A stretch of 64,000 nt of DNA from JAODBQ01 sp047602055 (GTDB lineage: Bacteria; Actinomycetota; Acidimicrobiia; Acidimicrobiales; Ilumatobacteraceae), in contig JASGIG010000001.1 of NCBI GenBank assembly GCA_047602055.1, forward strand, positions 2,604,001 through 2,668,000. Direction: 5' to 3'. Below are positions 17,282-25,148 of the stretch, piece after piece. The number at the start of each line of letters is the position of its first letter. Position 1 is the stretch's first letter. Under the pieces are notes generated by a model. It had not been told where the DNA came from. It saw only the letters and a list, made by a program, of their open reading frames with translations, and searched no databases. A program made the position numbers and the translations under genes.

Positions 17282-18196
17282 ATGCCGATCCAACCGACGC
17301 CGAAGATCTGGATGAACGGGTACCTGGTCGACTGGGACCAGGCCCAGGTCCACGTGCTCACCCACACGCTGCACTACGGGACCGGGGTGTTCGAAGGCAT
17401 CCGGGCCTACGAGACGTCGCAGGGACCGGCGGTGTTCCGCCTCACCGACCACATCGTGCGGCTGCACAACTCGGCGAAGATCCTCGGGATGGAGATCCCG
17501 TACTCCGTCGACGAGCTGGTCGAGGCGACGAAGGCGACCGTGGCGTCCACCGGCCTGCCGTCGTGCTACGTCCGCCCGATCGCCTACTACGGCTACGGCG
17601 AGATGGGGCTGAACACCCTGCCGTGCACGGTCGACGTGGCCATCGCCTGCTGGCCGTGGGGTGCCTACCTCGGGCCGGACGCCGTCGAGAAGGGCGTGCG
17701 GATGAAGATCTCGTCGTGGACCCGCCACGACCACAACACGATGCCGCCGGCGGCCAAGACGGTCGGCAACTACGTCAACTCCTCGCTCGCCAAGGTCGAG
17801 GCGCTGCGCGCCGGCTACGACGAGGCGATCATGCTCGCCCCCAACGGCCTGGTGGCCGAGTGCACCGGCGAGAACATCTTCTGCGTGCGCGGCGGCAAGA
17901 TCCTCACCCCGCCGCTGTCGGCCGGCGCGCTGGAGGGCATCACCCAGAGCTCGGTGCACGCCATCGCCGCCGACCTCGGCTTCGAGGTGCGCGTCGACAA
18001 CATCGCCCGCAGCGACCTGTACATCGCCGACGAGCTGTTCGTCTGCGGCACGGCGGCGGAGATCAGCTCGGTCAACTCCGTCGACGACCGCGACATCCCG
18101 TGTCCCGGCCCGATGACCAAGGCGATCGCCGACGTCTACACCCGCGCCGTGCGCGGCGAGGAGCCGCAGTACAAGGACTGGTGCGAGCTGGTCTGA
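17282..18196 (+). CDS. ilvE: Branched-chain amino acid aminotransferase IlvE
   Basis: 304 aa. PLP enzyme of fold type IV that performs the final transamination of Val, Leu and Ile synthesis. Recognised by HTLHYGTGVFEGIRAYET, RPIAYYGYGEMGLN, and the lysine region MPPAAKTVGNYVNSSLAKVEA, followed by APNGLVAECTGENIFCV and GTAAEISSVNSVDDR. ATG at 17282, four bases after the leuB stop. It converges with the PQQ-type lipoprotein gene; strong hairpins follow. Confidence 0.95.
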   Translation: MPIQPTPKIWMNGYLVDWDQAQVHVLTHTLHYGTGVFEGIRAYETSQGPAVFRLTDHIVRLHNSAKILGMEIPYSVDELVEATKATVASTGLPSCYVRPIAYYGYGEMGLNTLPCTVDVAIACWPWGAYLGPDAVEKGVRMKISSWTRHDHNTMPPAAKTVGNYVNSSLAKVEALRAGYDEAIMLAPNGLVAECTGENIFCVRGGKILTPPLSAGALEGITQSSVHAIAADLGFEVRVDNIARSDLYIADELFVCGTAAEISSVNSVDDRDIPCPGPMTKAIADVYTRAVRGEEPQYKDWCELV

Positions 18197-18250
18197 GTTT
18201 CGACCTCGATTCGCTCGCTGCGCTCGCTCATCTCGGTCGAGCTGTTCGGA

Positions 18251-18339
18251 GCGGCCTTCGGCCGCACCCAGCTTGTGGTGCGCCTCACGCGAAGCGAGTC
18301 GGCGCACGGCGGAGGGGGATCGCGGAGCGCCCCCTCCGC
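18251..18339. terminator. Hairpin pair between convergent ilvE and lipoprotein gene
   Basis: Two stem-loops: GCGGCC-TTC-GGCCGC (18251-18265) and a perfect 10-bp stem GCGGAGGGGG / CCCCCTCCGC (18309-18318 and 18330-18339). No T-run follows. The placement between convergent stops suggests termination in both directions. Confidence 0.6.
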
Positions 18340-18384
18340 ACCACCCCCCACCCGACGATCGTGGCCGCAGAATTCGCGGCGGGG

Positions 18385-19707
18385 TCAGACCGGGCGGACG
18401 ACCTTCTTGATGCCGGCGCTGTGGGTGAGGGCGTAGAGCTCGCCGTCGGACCCGATCGCCCAGCCGGTGAGGATCCCGGTGATCCGCAGGTTCAGCTTGG
18501 TGACCTCGTCGCCGGCGCCGACGGCGAACACCGGGCCGCTCATGTCGCCGAACACGTAGGCGCCGTCGAGCGGCGCGATCGCGCTGCCGCGGTAGACGCG
18601 GCCGGCCATGATCGCCGGGCCGTACTCGTCGTGGCGATAGGCGAACAGCGGGGCGACGACGTCGGCGGGCGCGCCCTCGTGCTTCACGAGGGTGCCCTCG
18701 AGGAAGTACCACCCGAAGTTCGCGCCGGCGTGGTCGGGGGCGATGCGGTTGAGCTCCTCCATGGTCGATTCGCCGACGTCGCCGGTCCACAGGTTGCCGG
18801 TGACCGGATCGCGCCAGAAGCCCCACGGCTCGCTCAGGCCCTTGGCCCACAGCTCCGGGGCGGCGGACTGGTCGGCGACGAACGGGTTGTCCGGCGGCAC
18901 GTCATAGCCGGGGCCGTCGGTGTGCGGGACGATGCGGATGATGCTGCCGAGGATCGACGTCATGTCCTGGGCGCTGCGGCCGTTGCTCGCCGCACCGTCG
19001 CCGAGGGCGACGTACAGGGTCGACCCGTCGAAGCTCATCGGGCCGCCCTTGTGGCCGTAACCGGCGGAGGCGACGTCGATCACCGTCCATGCCGAGGCCG
19101 GGTCGGCGGTGCCGTCGGTGGCCATCGCGTACGACACGAGGTGGCCCTGTTGCTGCCCGTCGGTGAAGAACACGAACATCCGGTCGTCCACCGGGCTGAA
19201 GGCCAGGCCGAGGAGCCCGCGCTCCGACCCGTTGGCGTAAGCCGACACCTCGCCGGTGAGGTCGAGCGCCAGCACCGGTGCTGCCGGGTCGGCGAGGCGC
19301 CACACCTCGCCGGTCTGTGACGACGCGTAGGCGACCCCGTCCGCCGAGCGGACCACCATCGCCGTCGCCTTGTCGACGTCGGCCCACGGCTCGGTGCCCA
19401 GCTGCATCGCCCTCAGCTGGGCGGCGTCGGGCGGGGCGGCCGTCGTCGTCGGCGCCACGGTGGTCGGCATCTCGGTCGTGGGAGCGGCAGTGGTCGTTGT
19501 CGCCTGGGTCGTGGCCGGCACCATCGTGGTCGTCGTGGCGACGATCGCCGCGGCGGTGGTCGTCGGCGACGTGCCCGGGCTCGACGCGGTCGCGCCGGGT
19601 GAGGAACCGGCGCCGGACGACGCCGGTGCCGCCGCGCTGGCGCAGGCCGTGAGGGTGGCGGCGACCATCGTCGCCGCACAGGTCAACCGCGTCCGCCCGC
19701 TCCGCAT
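18385..19707 (-). CDS. Lipoprotein of the PQQ-dependent sugar dehydrogenase (soluble aldose dehydrogenase) family
   Basis: 440 aa. The signal peptide carries lipobox LTAC (Cys22), then a low-complexity Thr/Ala/Pro spacer (~23-95). The remainder is a six-bladed beta-propeller of the glucose/sorbosone dehydrogenase type: SERGLLGLAFSPVDDRMFVFFT, LYVALGDGAASN, GLSEPWGFWRDPVTGNLWTGDVGESTMEELN, and ANFGWYFLEG. The arginine- and histidine-bearing loops seen in this family (YRHDEYGPA, GHKGGPM) are present. It probably oxidises a sugar or alcohol outside the membrane, or is a catalytically inert binding propeller as in many actinobacterial relatives. ATG at 19707. Confidence 0.85.
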   Translation of the reverse strand: MRSGRTRLTCAATMVAATLTACASAAAPASSGAGSSPGATASSPGTSPTTTAAAIVATTTTMVPATTQATTTTAAPTTEMPTTVAPTTTAAPPDAAQLRAMQLGTEPWADVDKATAMVVRSADGVAYASSQTGEVWRLADPAAPVLALDLTGEVSAYANGSERGLLGLAFSPVDDRMFVFFTDGQQQGHLVSYAMATDGTADPASAWTVIDVASAGYGHKGGPMSFDGSTLYVALGDGAASNGRSAQDMTSILGSIIRIVPHTDGPGYDVPPDNPFVADQSAAPELWAKGLSEPWGFWRDPVTGNLWTGDVGESTMEELNRIAPDHAGANFGWYFLEGTLVKHEGAPADVVAPLFAYRHDEYGPAIMAGRVYRGSAIAPLDGAYVFGDMSGPVFAVGAGDEVTKLNLRITGILTGWAIGSDGELYALTHSAGIKKVVRPV

Positions 19708-20425
19708 CGTTCGACCGTAGCCCTGCGGTCGCGGCGACGCCCGGCACCGTCCACCCGGACGCGAAGCGCCCCGGGGGCGCTGTCGGCCGAAGCCTCCTGC
19801 GCCGCCCGGGGCGGATCAGGTCGGGGAGATCCACCACTGATCGATCTGCCGGCGTTAGCCTGAAGCCCGACCAATGACATCGCCCGTCGGCGCAAGCGCC
19901 GGCGGGCGATTTCCGTTTGCCGGCGCCACCACCCAGCAAGCTGGGCGGCACGTCCCGACTCGGCGAGCTGGTCGCCCCGGGCGGACCCGGCACGCTTCCC
20001 TCGCCACGAACCCGCCTCCCCGGCGGACCGGTTCGGCGAACCCGCTTGCTCGGCCGGCCACCCCGGTGTCGCCACCCGGGCACCTGCCCCAAGCCTCCCA
20101 CCGCCTCGACCTCGGGCGAACCCGTGGCTTCCTCGGCGGGACGGATCGTCCCCTGCACCGGCTCCGCTTCCGCCTCGTGAACCCGGTTGACCCTCCGTCC
20201 GCCACCGTGCCCATTGCTGGCCACGCCGCCGTCCGGCATCGTTCCTCGGGCCCCGGTGGGCGTGCGCTCTCCGGTGCGGGGCTCACTCTCTACGACGCAT
20301 CGCGCCAGGTCAAGTTGTATTTTTCAAGTCACAGGGTTATCCACCGAACTTCCTCGCAATCCCCAGCGACCGCCCCCGATGTCCACCGGCAGAGCACACG
20401 TTGTGCACAGTCCGGGCCGGCGGCG
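19708..20425. other. Long GC-rich spacer with one strong hairpin; no convincing gene
   Basis: About 720 bp upstream of both the lipoprotein gene (left) and the cimA leader (right). Both strands hold open frames, but they are Pro/Arg/Gly-rich and look like GC-driven artefacts. Several GGGTTCG/CGAACCC-type words recur between 19960 and 20190 and could form alternative stems, so a structured non-coding RNA or leader cannot be excluded. None of the tmRNA, RNase P, SRP or ydaO signatures I looked for fits well. An AT-rich patch near 20311-20340 may hold a promoter. Confidence 0.4.
19879..19918 (+). terminator. 14-bp stem-loop followed by T-rich tract
   Basis: ATCGCCCGTCGGCG pairs with CGCCGGCGGGCGAT (one G-U) around a CAAG loop, 19879-19910, followed by TTCCGTTT. 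It has the form of an intrinsic terminator for plus-strand transcription, yet no plus-strand gene lies upstream. It may end an antisense or small RNA, or act in the leader of the divergent lipoprotein gene. Confidence 0.5.
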
Positions 20426-20454
20426 TTGACGGCACGAGCCGCAGCGGGTTGAAT
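20426..20454 (+). promoter_or_regulatory. Putative promoter for the cimA leader
   Basis: TTGACG (20426-20431), a 17-bp spacer and TTGAAT (20449-20454). The predicted start of transcription falls within a few bases of the leader peptide ATG, which would make the leader nearly leaderless. The -10 match is imperfect. Confidence 0.45.
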
Positions 20455-20463
20455 GGCGGGCGC

Positions 20464-20499
20464 ATGACGGCCGCCGCGACCATCATCATCATTCGTTAG
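20464..20499 (+). CDS. Isoleucine-rich leader peptide of cimA attenuator
   Basis: An 11-codon frame MTAAATIIIIR followed by TAG. Four consecutive isoleucine codons (ATC ATC ATC ATT) lie just before a stem-loop (20499-20526) and an intrinsic terminator (20531-20559), which together precede citramalate synthase, the first enzyme of a threonine-independent isoleucine route. This is the classic arrangement of ribosome-mediated attenuation: scarce charged tRNA-Ile stalls the ribosome on the Ile codons and favours read-through. No clear Shine-Dalgarno site is seen; leaderless translation is likely. Confidence 0.82.
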   Translation: MTAAATIIIIR

Positions 20500-20559
20500 C
20501 GCACACGGCCATCGGCCGTCGTGCGCATCAGAGCCGCCCTCGGGGCGGCTCTTTCATTT
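20499..20559 (+). terminator. cimA transcription attenuator
   Basis: Stem 1 is formed by GCGCAC-A-CGGCC and GGCCG-TC-GTGCGC (20499-20526), starting at the stop codon of the leader peptide. Stem 2 is a perfect 9-bp stem GAGCCGCCC / GGGCGGCTC (20531-20551) followed by TTTCATTT (20552-20559), an intrinsic terminator 28 bases before the cimA ATG. Control by isoleucine supply is inferred from the leader codons. Confidence 0.82.
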
Positions 20560-20586
20560 CCCGGCACGAACCACAGGAGCACGACG

Positions 20587-22185
20587 ATGAGCGAGACGAG
20601 CATCGAGGTCTTCGACACGACGTTGCGCGACGGCCTGCAGGTCGAGGGCGTCTCGGCCACCGTCGACGACAAGCTGCGCATCGCCGAGCAGCTCGACCAC
20701 CTCGGGGTGCACTACATCGAGGGCGGCTGGCCGGGCGCCAACCCGAAGGACATCGAGTTCTTCGGGCGGGCGGCGTCCGAGCTGCACCTGGCCAGCTCGA
20801 CGATGGTCGCGTTCGGCAGCACCCGCCGCCCGCGCGGCAAGAGCGACGACGATCCGACGCTGCGCAACCTGCTCGACGCCGGCACCGGCGCGGTGTGCAT
20901 CGTCGCCAAGAGCTGGGACTACCACGTGCTCGAAGCGCTGCAGACCACGCTCGACGAAGGCGAGGCGATGATCGCCGACTCGGTGCGCTTCCTGACCGGC
21001 GAGGGCCGGCGGGTGATGGTCGACATGGAGCACTTCTTCGACGGCTTCAAGCGCAACCCCGAGTTCTCGCTGCGCGCCCTGGAGGCGTCGGTCGTCAACG
21101 GGGCGACGCACGTCGTGCTGTGCGACACGAACGGCGGCTCGCTGCCCCACGAGGTCGAGCACATCGTCGGCGAGGTCCACCGCCACGTCGGCCGTGACGT
21201 GATCATCGGCATCCACTGCCACGACGACACCGGCTGCGCGGTGGCCAACTCGATGGCCGCGGTGCGCGCCGGCGCCCGCCAGGTGCAGGGCACGCTCAAC
21301 GGCCTCGGCGAGCGCACCGGCAACTGCAACCTGACGACGGTGATCCCCAACCTGGAGCTCAAGCTCGGCCTGCGCTGCCTGCCCGACGGGCACCTGGAGC
21401 GGTTGACGTCGGTCAGCCACCACGTCGCCGAGGTGCTCAACCGCCCGCTCAACCCGCAGGCGCCGTACGTCGGGGCGTCGGCGTTCGCCCACAAGGCCGG
21501 CCTGCACGTCAGCGCGATCAAGCGGGCCAAGGACGCCTACGAGCACGTCGACCCGGAGCTGGTCGGCAACGGTACGCGCTTCGTCGTCAGCGAGATGGCC
21601 GGGCGGGCGACGATCCAGATCAAGGCCGACGAGCTGGGCCTGCCGCTCGACGGGCCGGCGGTCAACGAGGTGATCGACGACCTCAAGCGCCTGGAGCACG
21701 AGGGCTACCACTTCGAGGCCGCCGACGCCTCGCTGGAGCTGCTGATGCGCCGCGCTGCCGGTTGGCAGCAGGAGTACTTCCGCGTCGAGAGCATGCGGGT
21801 GATCACCGACGAGAACGCGGCGAACGCATTCACCACCGAGGCGACGGTGAAGGTCTGGGCCGCCGATGCCGCCGGCGACGAGCAGCGCCACGTGCACACC
21901 GCCGAGGGCAACGGCCCGGTCAACGCCATCGACTCGGCGCTGCGCGCCGCCCTGCGCGGCACCTACCCGCAGCTCGACCGGATCCACCTCACCGACTACA
22001 AGGTCCGCATCCTCGACGGGGCCACCGCCACGGGCGCCGTGACCCGCGTCCTCATCGACGCCACCGACGGCGAGCGCACCTGGACCACGATCGGCGTCAG
22101 CGCCAACATCATCGAGGCCTCGTGGCGGGCGCTGGAGGAGGGCATCGTCTACGGCCTGCTCCACGCCACGGAGCCGAGCCGATAG
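20587..22185 (+). CDS. cimA: (R)-citramalate synthase CimA
   Basis: 532 aa. Condenses acetyl-CoA and pyruvate to (R)-citramalate, the entry to 2-oxobutyrate and isoleucine without threonine. A DRE-TIM HMGL-like barrel spans ~1-280 (FDTTLRDGLQVEGV, DMEHFFDGFK, IHCHDDTGCAVANS, GTLNGLGERTGNCNL), followed by a linker and a C-terminal LeuA-type regulatory domain (~390-532, with GPVNAIDSALRAAL) that usually binds the feedback amino acid. ATG 20587 has AGGAG at 20575. The closest alternative is 2-isopropylmalate synthase, but the family signature (GARQVQGTLNG, HKAGLHVSA) and the isoleucine leader peptide favour CimA. Confidence 0.93.
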   Translation: MSETSIEVFDTTLRDGLQVEGVSATVDDKLRIAEQLDHLGVHYIEGGWPGANPKDIEFFGRAASELHLASSTMVAFGSTRRPRGKSDDDPTLRNLLDAGTGAVCIVAKSWDYHVLEALQTTLDEGEAMIADSVRFLTGEGRRVMVDMEHFFDGFKRNPEFSLRALEASVVNGATHVVLCDTNGGSLPHEVEHIVGEVHRHVGRDVIIGIHCHDDTGCAVANSMAAVRAGARQVQGTLNGLGERTGNCNLTTVIPNLELKLGLRCLPDGHLERLTSVSHHVAEVLNRPLNPQAPYVGASAFAHKAGLHVSAIKRAKDAYEHVDPELVGNGTRFVVSEMAGRATIQIKADELGLPLDGPAVNEVIDDLKRLEHEGYHFEAADASLELLMRRAAGWQQEYFRVESMRVITDENAANAFTTEATVKVWAADAAGDEQRHVHTAEGNGPVNAIDSALRAALRGTYPQLDRIHLTDYKVRILDGATATGAVTRVLIDATDGERTWTTIGVSANIIEASWRALEEGIVYGLLHATEPSR

Positions 22186-22299
22186 GCGAGGCGACCAATC
22201 GTCACGGTGCGGTGTGCCGGCTGGCGAAGCCAGACGACAAGAACATCGTTCGCCGCATGGGTAGACCGTCGGCGCGCCTCGACGGAGTAGAAATCAACC

Positions 22300-22826
22300 A
22301 TGGCCGTGCCGCGATTCGCCCCGACCCCGCCGATCGACGACGCCCGTGGCTACGAGTCGCCGCCGGTCGTGCCCGACGCGTGGGTGCCCGACCGCCCCGC
22401 GGAGATCGTCGGCTTCCAGCCGGAGGGGCCGCGGCTCGGCCACCAGGGGCCGGACCAGGGCTACGCGATCAAGCTGGCGAAGACGTTCGCCGACCGGGTC
22501 CACCTGCAGCCGGGGGAGCGCTTCGACGATGCCGCCGGCGGTTCGCTCGGCATCGCCCTGCGCCGGGCCTCTGAGTTCAGCCGGGCCCCGGTGATCCACG
22601 ACCTGACGATCGCGTTCACGATCTGGGGCTGGCTCGACCCGTCGCCGCCCGCCGACCTCCTGGCGATCCGCCGGGAGCGCTTCGAGGGGCTCGCCGACGT
22701 CGCCCACCACTACGAGGCGGCCCGGTCGCTGGTCGACCAGGTGCCGGACGCGACGCTGCGGATGACGCCGGCACAGGTCGCCGCGGCCTACCCGGGCCGG
22801 TGGCGGAGCTCAACGGGGAGGCGTGA
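22300..22826 (+). pseudogene. Hypothetical protein before acyl-CoA dehydrogenase, 3' frameshift
   Basis: From ATG 22300 about 165 codons read as a well-behaved protein (MAVPRFAPTPPIDDARGYES ... VPDATLRMTPAQVAAAYPG) that I do not recognise. It is rich in Pro/Trp and resembles conserved hypothetical proteins of fatty-acid gene clusters. After AAYPG near 22797 the frame runs on into the next gene. Adding one base there gives PVAELNGEA and a TGA at 22824-22826 that overlaps the dehydrogenase ATG (TGATG). A one-base loss, probably a sequence error, is therefore inferred. Coupling to the dehydrogenase suggests a shared function. Confidence 0.6.
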
Positions 22827-23980
22827 TGCAGGACATCAACCTGTCCGACGAGCAGCGCGAGTTCCGCGCCGTGATGCGCCGCTTCGCCGAGGACAAGATC
22901 GCCCCGCACGCCGCCGAGCTCGACCGCACCGGCGAGTACGGCTGGGCGAGCTGGCGGGCGCTGCAGGCGACGGAGCTCACCGCGCTGAGCTACCCGGAGG
23001 CCTACGGCGGCTCGGGCGCATCGCTCGTCGACCAGGCGATCGCCGCCGAGGAGCTGGCCCGGGTGTGCGCCTCGACCAGCCTGGCGCTCCTCGTCAACAA
23101 GCTGGCGATGCTGCCGGTGATCAACTTCGGCTCGGAGGCGATGAAGTCGACGTACCTGCCGAGGATCTGCGCCGGCACGTCCCAAGGCGCCTACGGGCTG
23201 AGCGAGCCCGACGCCGGCAGCGACGTCGCCTCGATGATCACCAGGGCCGAGCAGGACGGCGACGACTGGGTGATCTCCGGGACGAAGTGCTGGATCACCA
23301 ACGCCGGCGTCGCCGACCTGTACACGATCTTCGCCCGCACCTCGAACGATCGCCACGCCGGGATCACCGCGTTCCTCGTCGAGGCCGACTGGGGCGTGGT
23401 CGTCGAGAAGCTGGAGCACAAGCTCGGCATCCGCAGCTCGCCGACCGGTGTGATCCGCCTCGACGGGGTGCGCGTGCCGGACCGCAACCGCATCGGCGAG
23501 GTCGGCCAGGGCTTCCCGATCGCGATGCACACGCTCGACCGCAGTCGCCCGACGATCGGGGCGCAGGCCGTCGGCATCGCCCAGGGTGCGCTCGACTACG
23601 CCTGCGGCTACATGAAGGAGCGCACGACCTTCGGCAAGCCGATCGCCGAGCAGCAGGGCCTGCAGTGGATGGTGGCCGACGCGGCGATGAAGATCGAAGC
23701 TGCCCGCGGTCTGGTGTACAAGGCGTGCGCGATGGTCGACGCCGGAGATCCCTACGGCGAGCTCGGCGCCGCCGGGGCGATGGCCAAGGCGTTCGCCTCC
23801 GACGTGGCGATGTCGGTGACCACCGACGCCGTGCAGCTGCTCGGCGGCTACGGCTACACCAACGAGTTCCCCGTCGAGCGGATGATGCGCGACGCCAAGA
23901 TCACCCAGATCTACGAGGGCACCAACCAGATCCAGCGCATCGTCATCGCCCGCTCGATCCTGGCGCCGCGCACTCACTGA
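22826..23980 (+). CDS. Acyl-CoA dehydrogenase
   Basis: 384 aa. FAD-dependent alpha,beta-dehydrogenation of an acyl-CoA, passing electrons to ETF. The three-domain fold is evident: N-terminal helical LSDEQREFRAVMRRFAEDKIAP, beta-domain GAYGLSEPDAGSDVASM and ISGTKCWITNAGVADLYTIFART, and C-terminal helices with RTTFGKPIAEQQGLQWMVADAA and QLLGGYGYTNEFPVERMMRDAKITQIYEGTNQIQR. The Glu of YEGTN is the catalytic base in short- and medium-chain members. The start was set at ATG 22826; GTG one codon upstream also fits. Chain-length preference is not predictable. Confidence 0.94.
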   Translation: MQDINLSDEQREFRAVMRRFAEDKIAPHAAELDRTGEYGWASWRALQATELTALSYPEAYGGSGASLVDQAIAAEELARVCASTSLALLVNKLAMLPVINFGSEAMKSTYLPRICAGTSQGAYGLSEPDAGSDVASMITRAEQDGDDWVISGTKCWITNAGVADLYTIFARTSNDRHAGITAFLVEADWGVVVEKLEHKLGIRSSPTGVIRLDGVRVPDRNRIGEVGQGFPIAMHTLDRSRPTIGAQAVGIAQGALDYACGYMKERTTFGKPIAEQQGLQWMVADAAMKIEAARGLVYKACAMVDAGDPYGELGAAGAMAKAFASDVAMSVTTDAVQLLGGYGYTNEFPVERMMRDAKITQIYEGTNQIQRIVIARSILAPRTH

Positions 23981-24002
23981 CGAAGCGCACGAGCCGCAGA
24001 CC

Positions 24003-24119
24003 ATGAGCATCACGGTGGACCTTCGGGTCGATCTGAACACGGACGACGACACTGGTCTCCCGGGGGCCTTCCTTCGTGACGCTCGCGACCCGAGCCTGTT
24101 CACGAAGGTGCCTGGCTGA
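24003..24119 (+). CDS. Small hypothetical ORF, possibly truncated
   Basis: 38 codons, from MSITVDLRVDLNTDDDTGLPG to FTKVPG, 22 bases after the acyl-CoA dehydrogenase and on the same strand. The DDDTGLP...FLRDARDPSL pattern resembles the start of small conserved actinobacterial hypotheticals that are normally 70-90 aa, so this may be a shortened relic. There is no recognisable function. The call rests on codon bias and that resemblance only. Confidence 0.35.
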   Translation: MSITVDLRVDLNTDDDTGLPGAFLRDARDPSLFTKVPG

Positions 24120-24144
24120 TCGTTCCATCGGTGCTCGACGGTGT

Positions 24145-25119
24145 CTACCCGAGGAGCCGTCGGATCCAGTTGTCCCGTGCTTCGACCATGAGTCGGGAGA
24201 GCCCGGCCTGCGGGACGAGCCCGTCGAACGCGTGGTAGCCACCCGGCCAGACGTGGAGCTCGCACTCCCCGCCGGCTGCCCAGATCGCCGATGCGTAGGC
24301 GACGTCCTCGTCGCGGAAGACCTCGGCGCTGCCGCAGTCGATGAAGGTCGGGGGCAGGCCGCCGAGGTCGGTCGCTCGGGCCGGTGCGGCGTAGATCGAT
24401 ACGTCGTCGGTGCCGCGGCGGTCGCCGAGCAGCGCGTTCCACCCGGTGTGGTTCGAGCCTCGGTCCCAGACGCCGCACCCGTCGAACTGCCGGCTCGACA
24501 CGGTCGCGTCGCGGTCGTCGAGCATCGGGTACATCAGCAGCGACCCGGCGAGCGGTGGGCCCTGCCGGTCGCGGGCGAGGAGCGCCACGCCTGCTGCCAG
24601 CCCGGCGCCGGCGCTTCCGCCGAGGACGACGAGGCGCGACGGGTCGATGCCCAGCTCGTCGGCATGCTCGACGACCCAGAGCAGGCCGGCATAGCAGTCC
24701 TCGACCGGGGTCGGGTCCGGATGCTCGGGAGCCAGGCGGTACTCGACGGTGACGGCGACGCCGTCGTAACGGGTGAGCCAGTCGAACGTGGAGGCCACAC
24801 CGCCCATGCGGTTGCCGAAGATCATCCCGCCGCCGTGGACGAAGTAGAAGCCCGGCCCGGTGCCGGTCCGGCCCTTCGGCTGGAAGATCGTGATCTCGAT
24901 GGCCGCGCCGAGGTGACCCTCGATGGTCAGATCACGCGTCTCGAGCCCGGCCTCGTCGATCATCTCCGGCGTCAAAGCGGCGAGCGGCATGTCGCGCATC
25001 GCTTGGATGTGCTCGGGCAGGATCGGCGTCGGCAGGGCCTCGGCGATCGCCGGCAGGAACTGCGCCAACTCGGGATCGAACGGGGGTCGGGCGATCGGGG
25101 CCGGCGAGGGGTCGGTCAT
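24145..25119 (-). CDS. Alpha/beta hydrolase fold-3 (hormone-sensitive-lipase family) esterase
   Basis: 324 aa. HSL-type carboxylesterase with oxyanion motif HGGG (in FYFVHGGGMIFG), nucleophile elbow GGSAGAG (Ser in place of the more common GDSAGG context), acid in CGSAEVFRDED, and histidine in GGYHAFD. ATG 25119 was chosen because AAGGAG lies about eight bases upstream. It is the last gene of the operon SDR - BVMO - BVMO - esterase, so the likely substrate is the ester or lactone produced by the Baeyer-Villiger enzymes. Confidence 0.9.
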   Translation of the reverse strand: MTDPSPAPIARPPFDPELAQFLPAIAEALPTPILPEHIQAMRDMPLAALTPEMIDEAGLETRDLTIEGHLGAAIEITIFQPKGRTGTGPGFYFVHGGGMIFGNRMGGVASTFDWLTRYDGVAVTVEYRLAPEHPDPTPVEDCYAGLLWVVEHADELGIDPSRLVVLGGSAGAGLAAGVALLARDRQGPPLAGSLLMYPMLDDRDATVSSRQFDGCGVWDRGSNHTGWNALLGDRRGTDDVSIYAAPARATDLGGLPPTFIDCGSAEVFRDEDVAYASAIWAAGGECELHVWPGGYHAFDGLVPQAGLSRLMVEARDNWIRRLLG

Positions 25120-25148
25120 GGATGTGCTCCTTCCGGTGAGGTCGACTC

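Noticed and set aside
19850..20300. Possible ydaO (c-di-AMP), cobalamin, RNase P or tmRNA element
   Set aside because: Conserved motifs of these RNAs (for example GGGGGACCCA, GAGGAAAGTCC) are not present on either strand.
20330..20410. DnaA-box-like words TTATCCACC and TTGTGCACA upstream of the cimA leader
   Set aside because: Only two imperfect boxes, no AT-rich unwinding element and no dnaA, dnaN or recF nearby; not enough for an origin.
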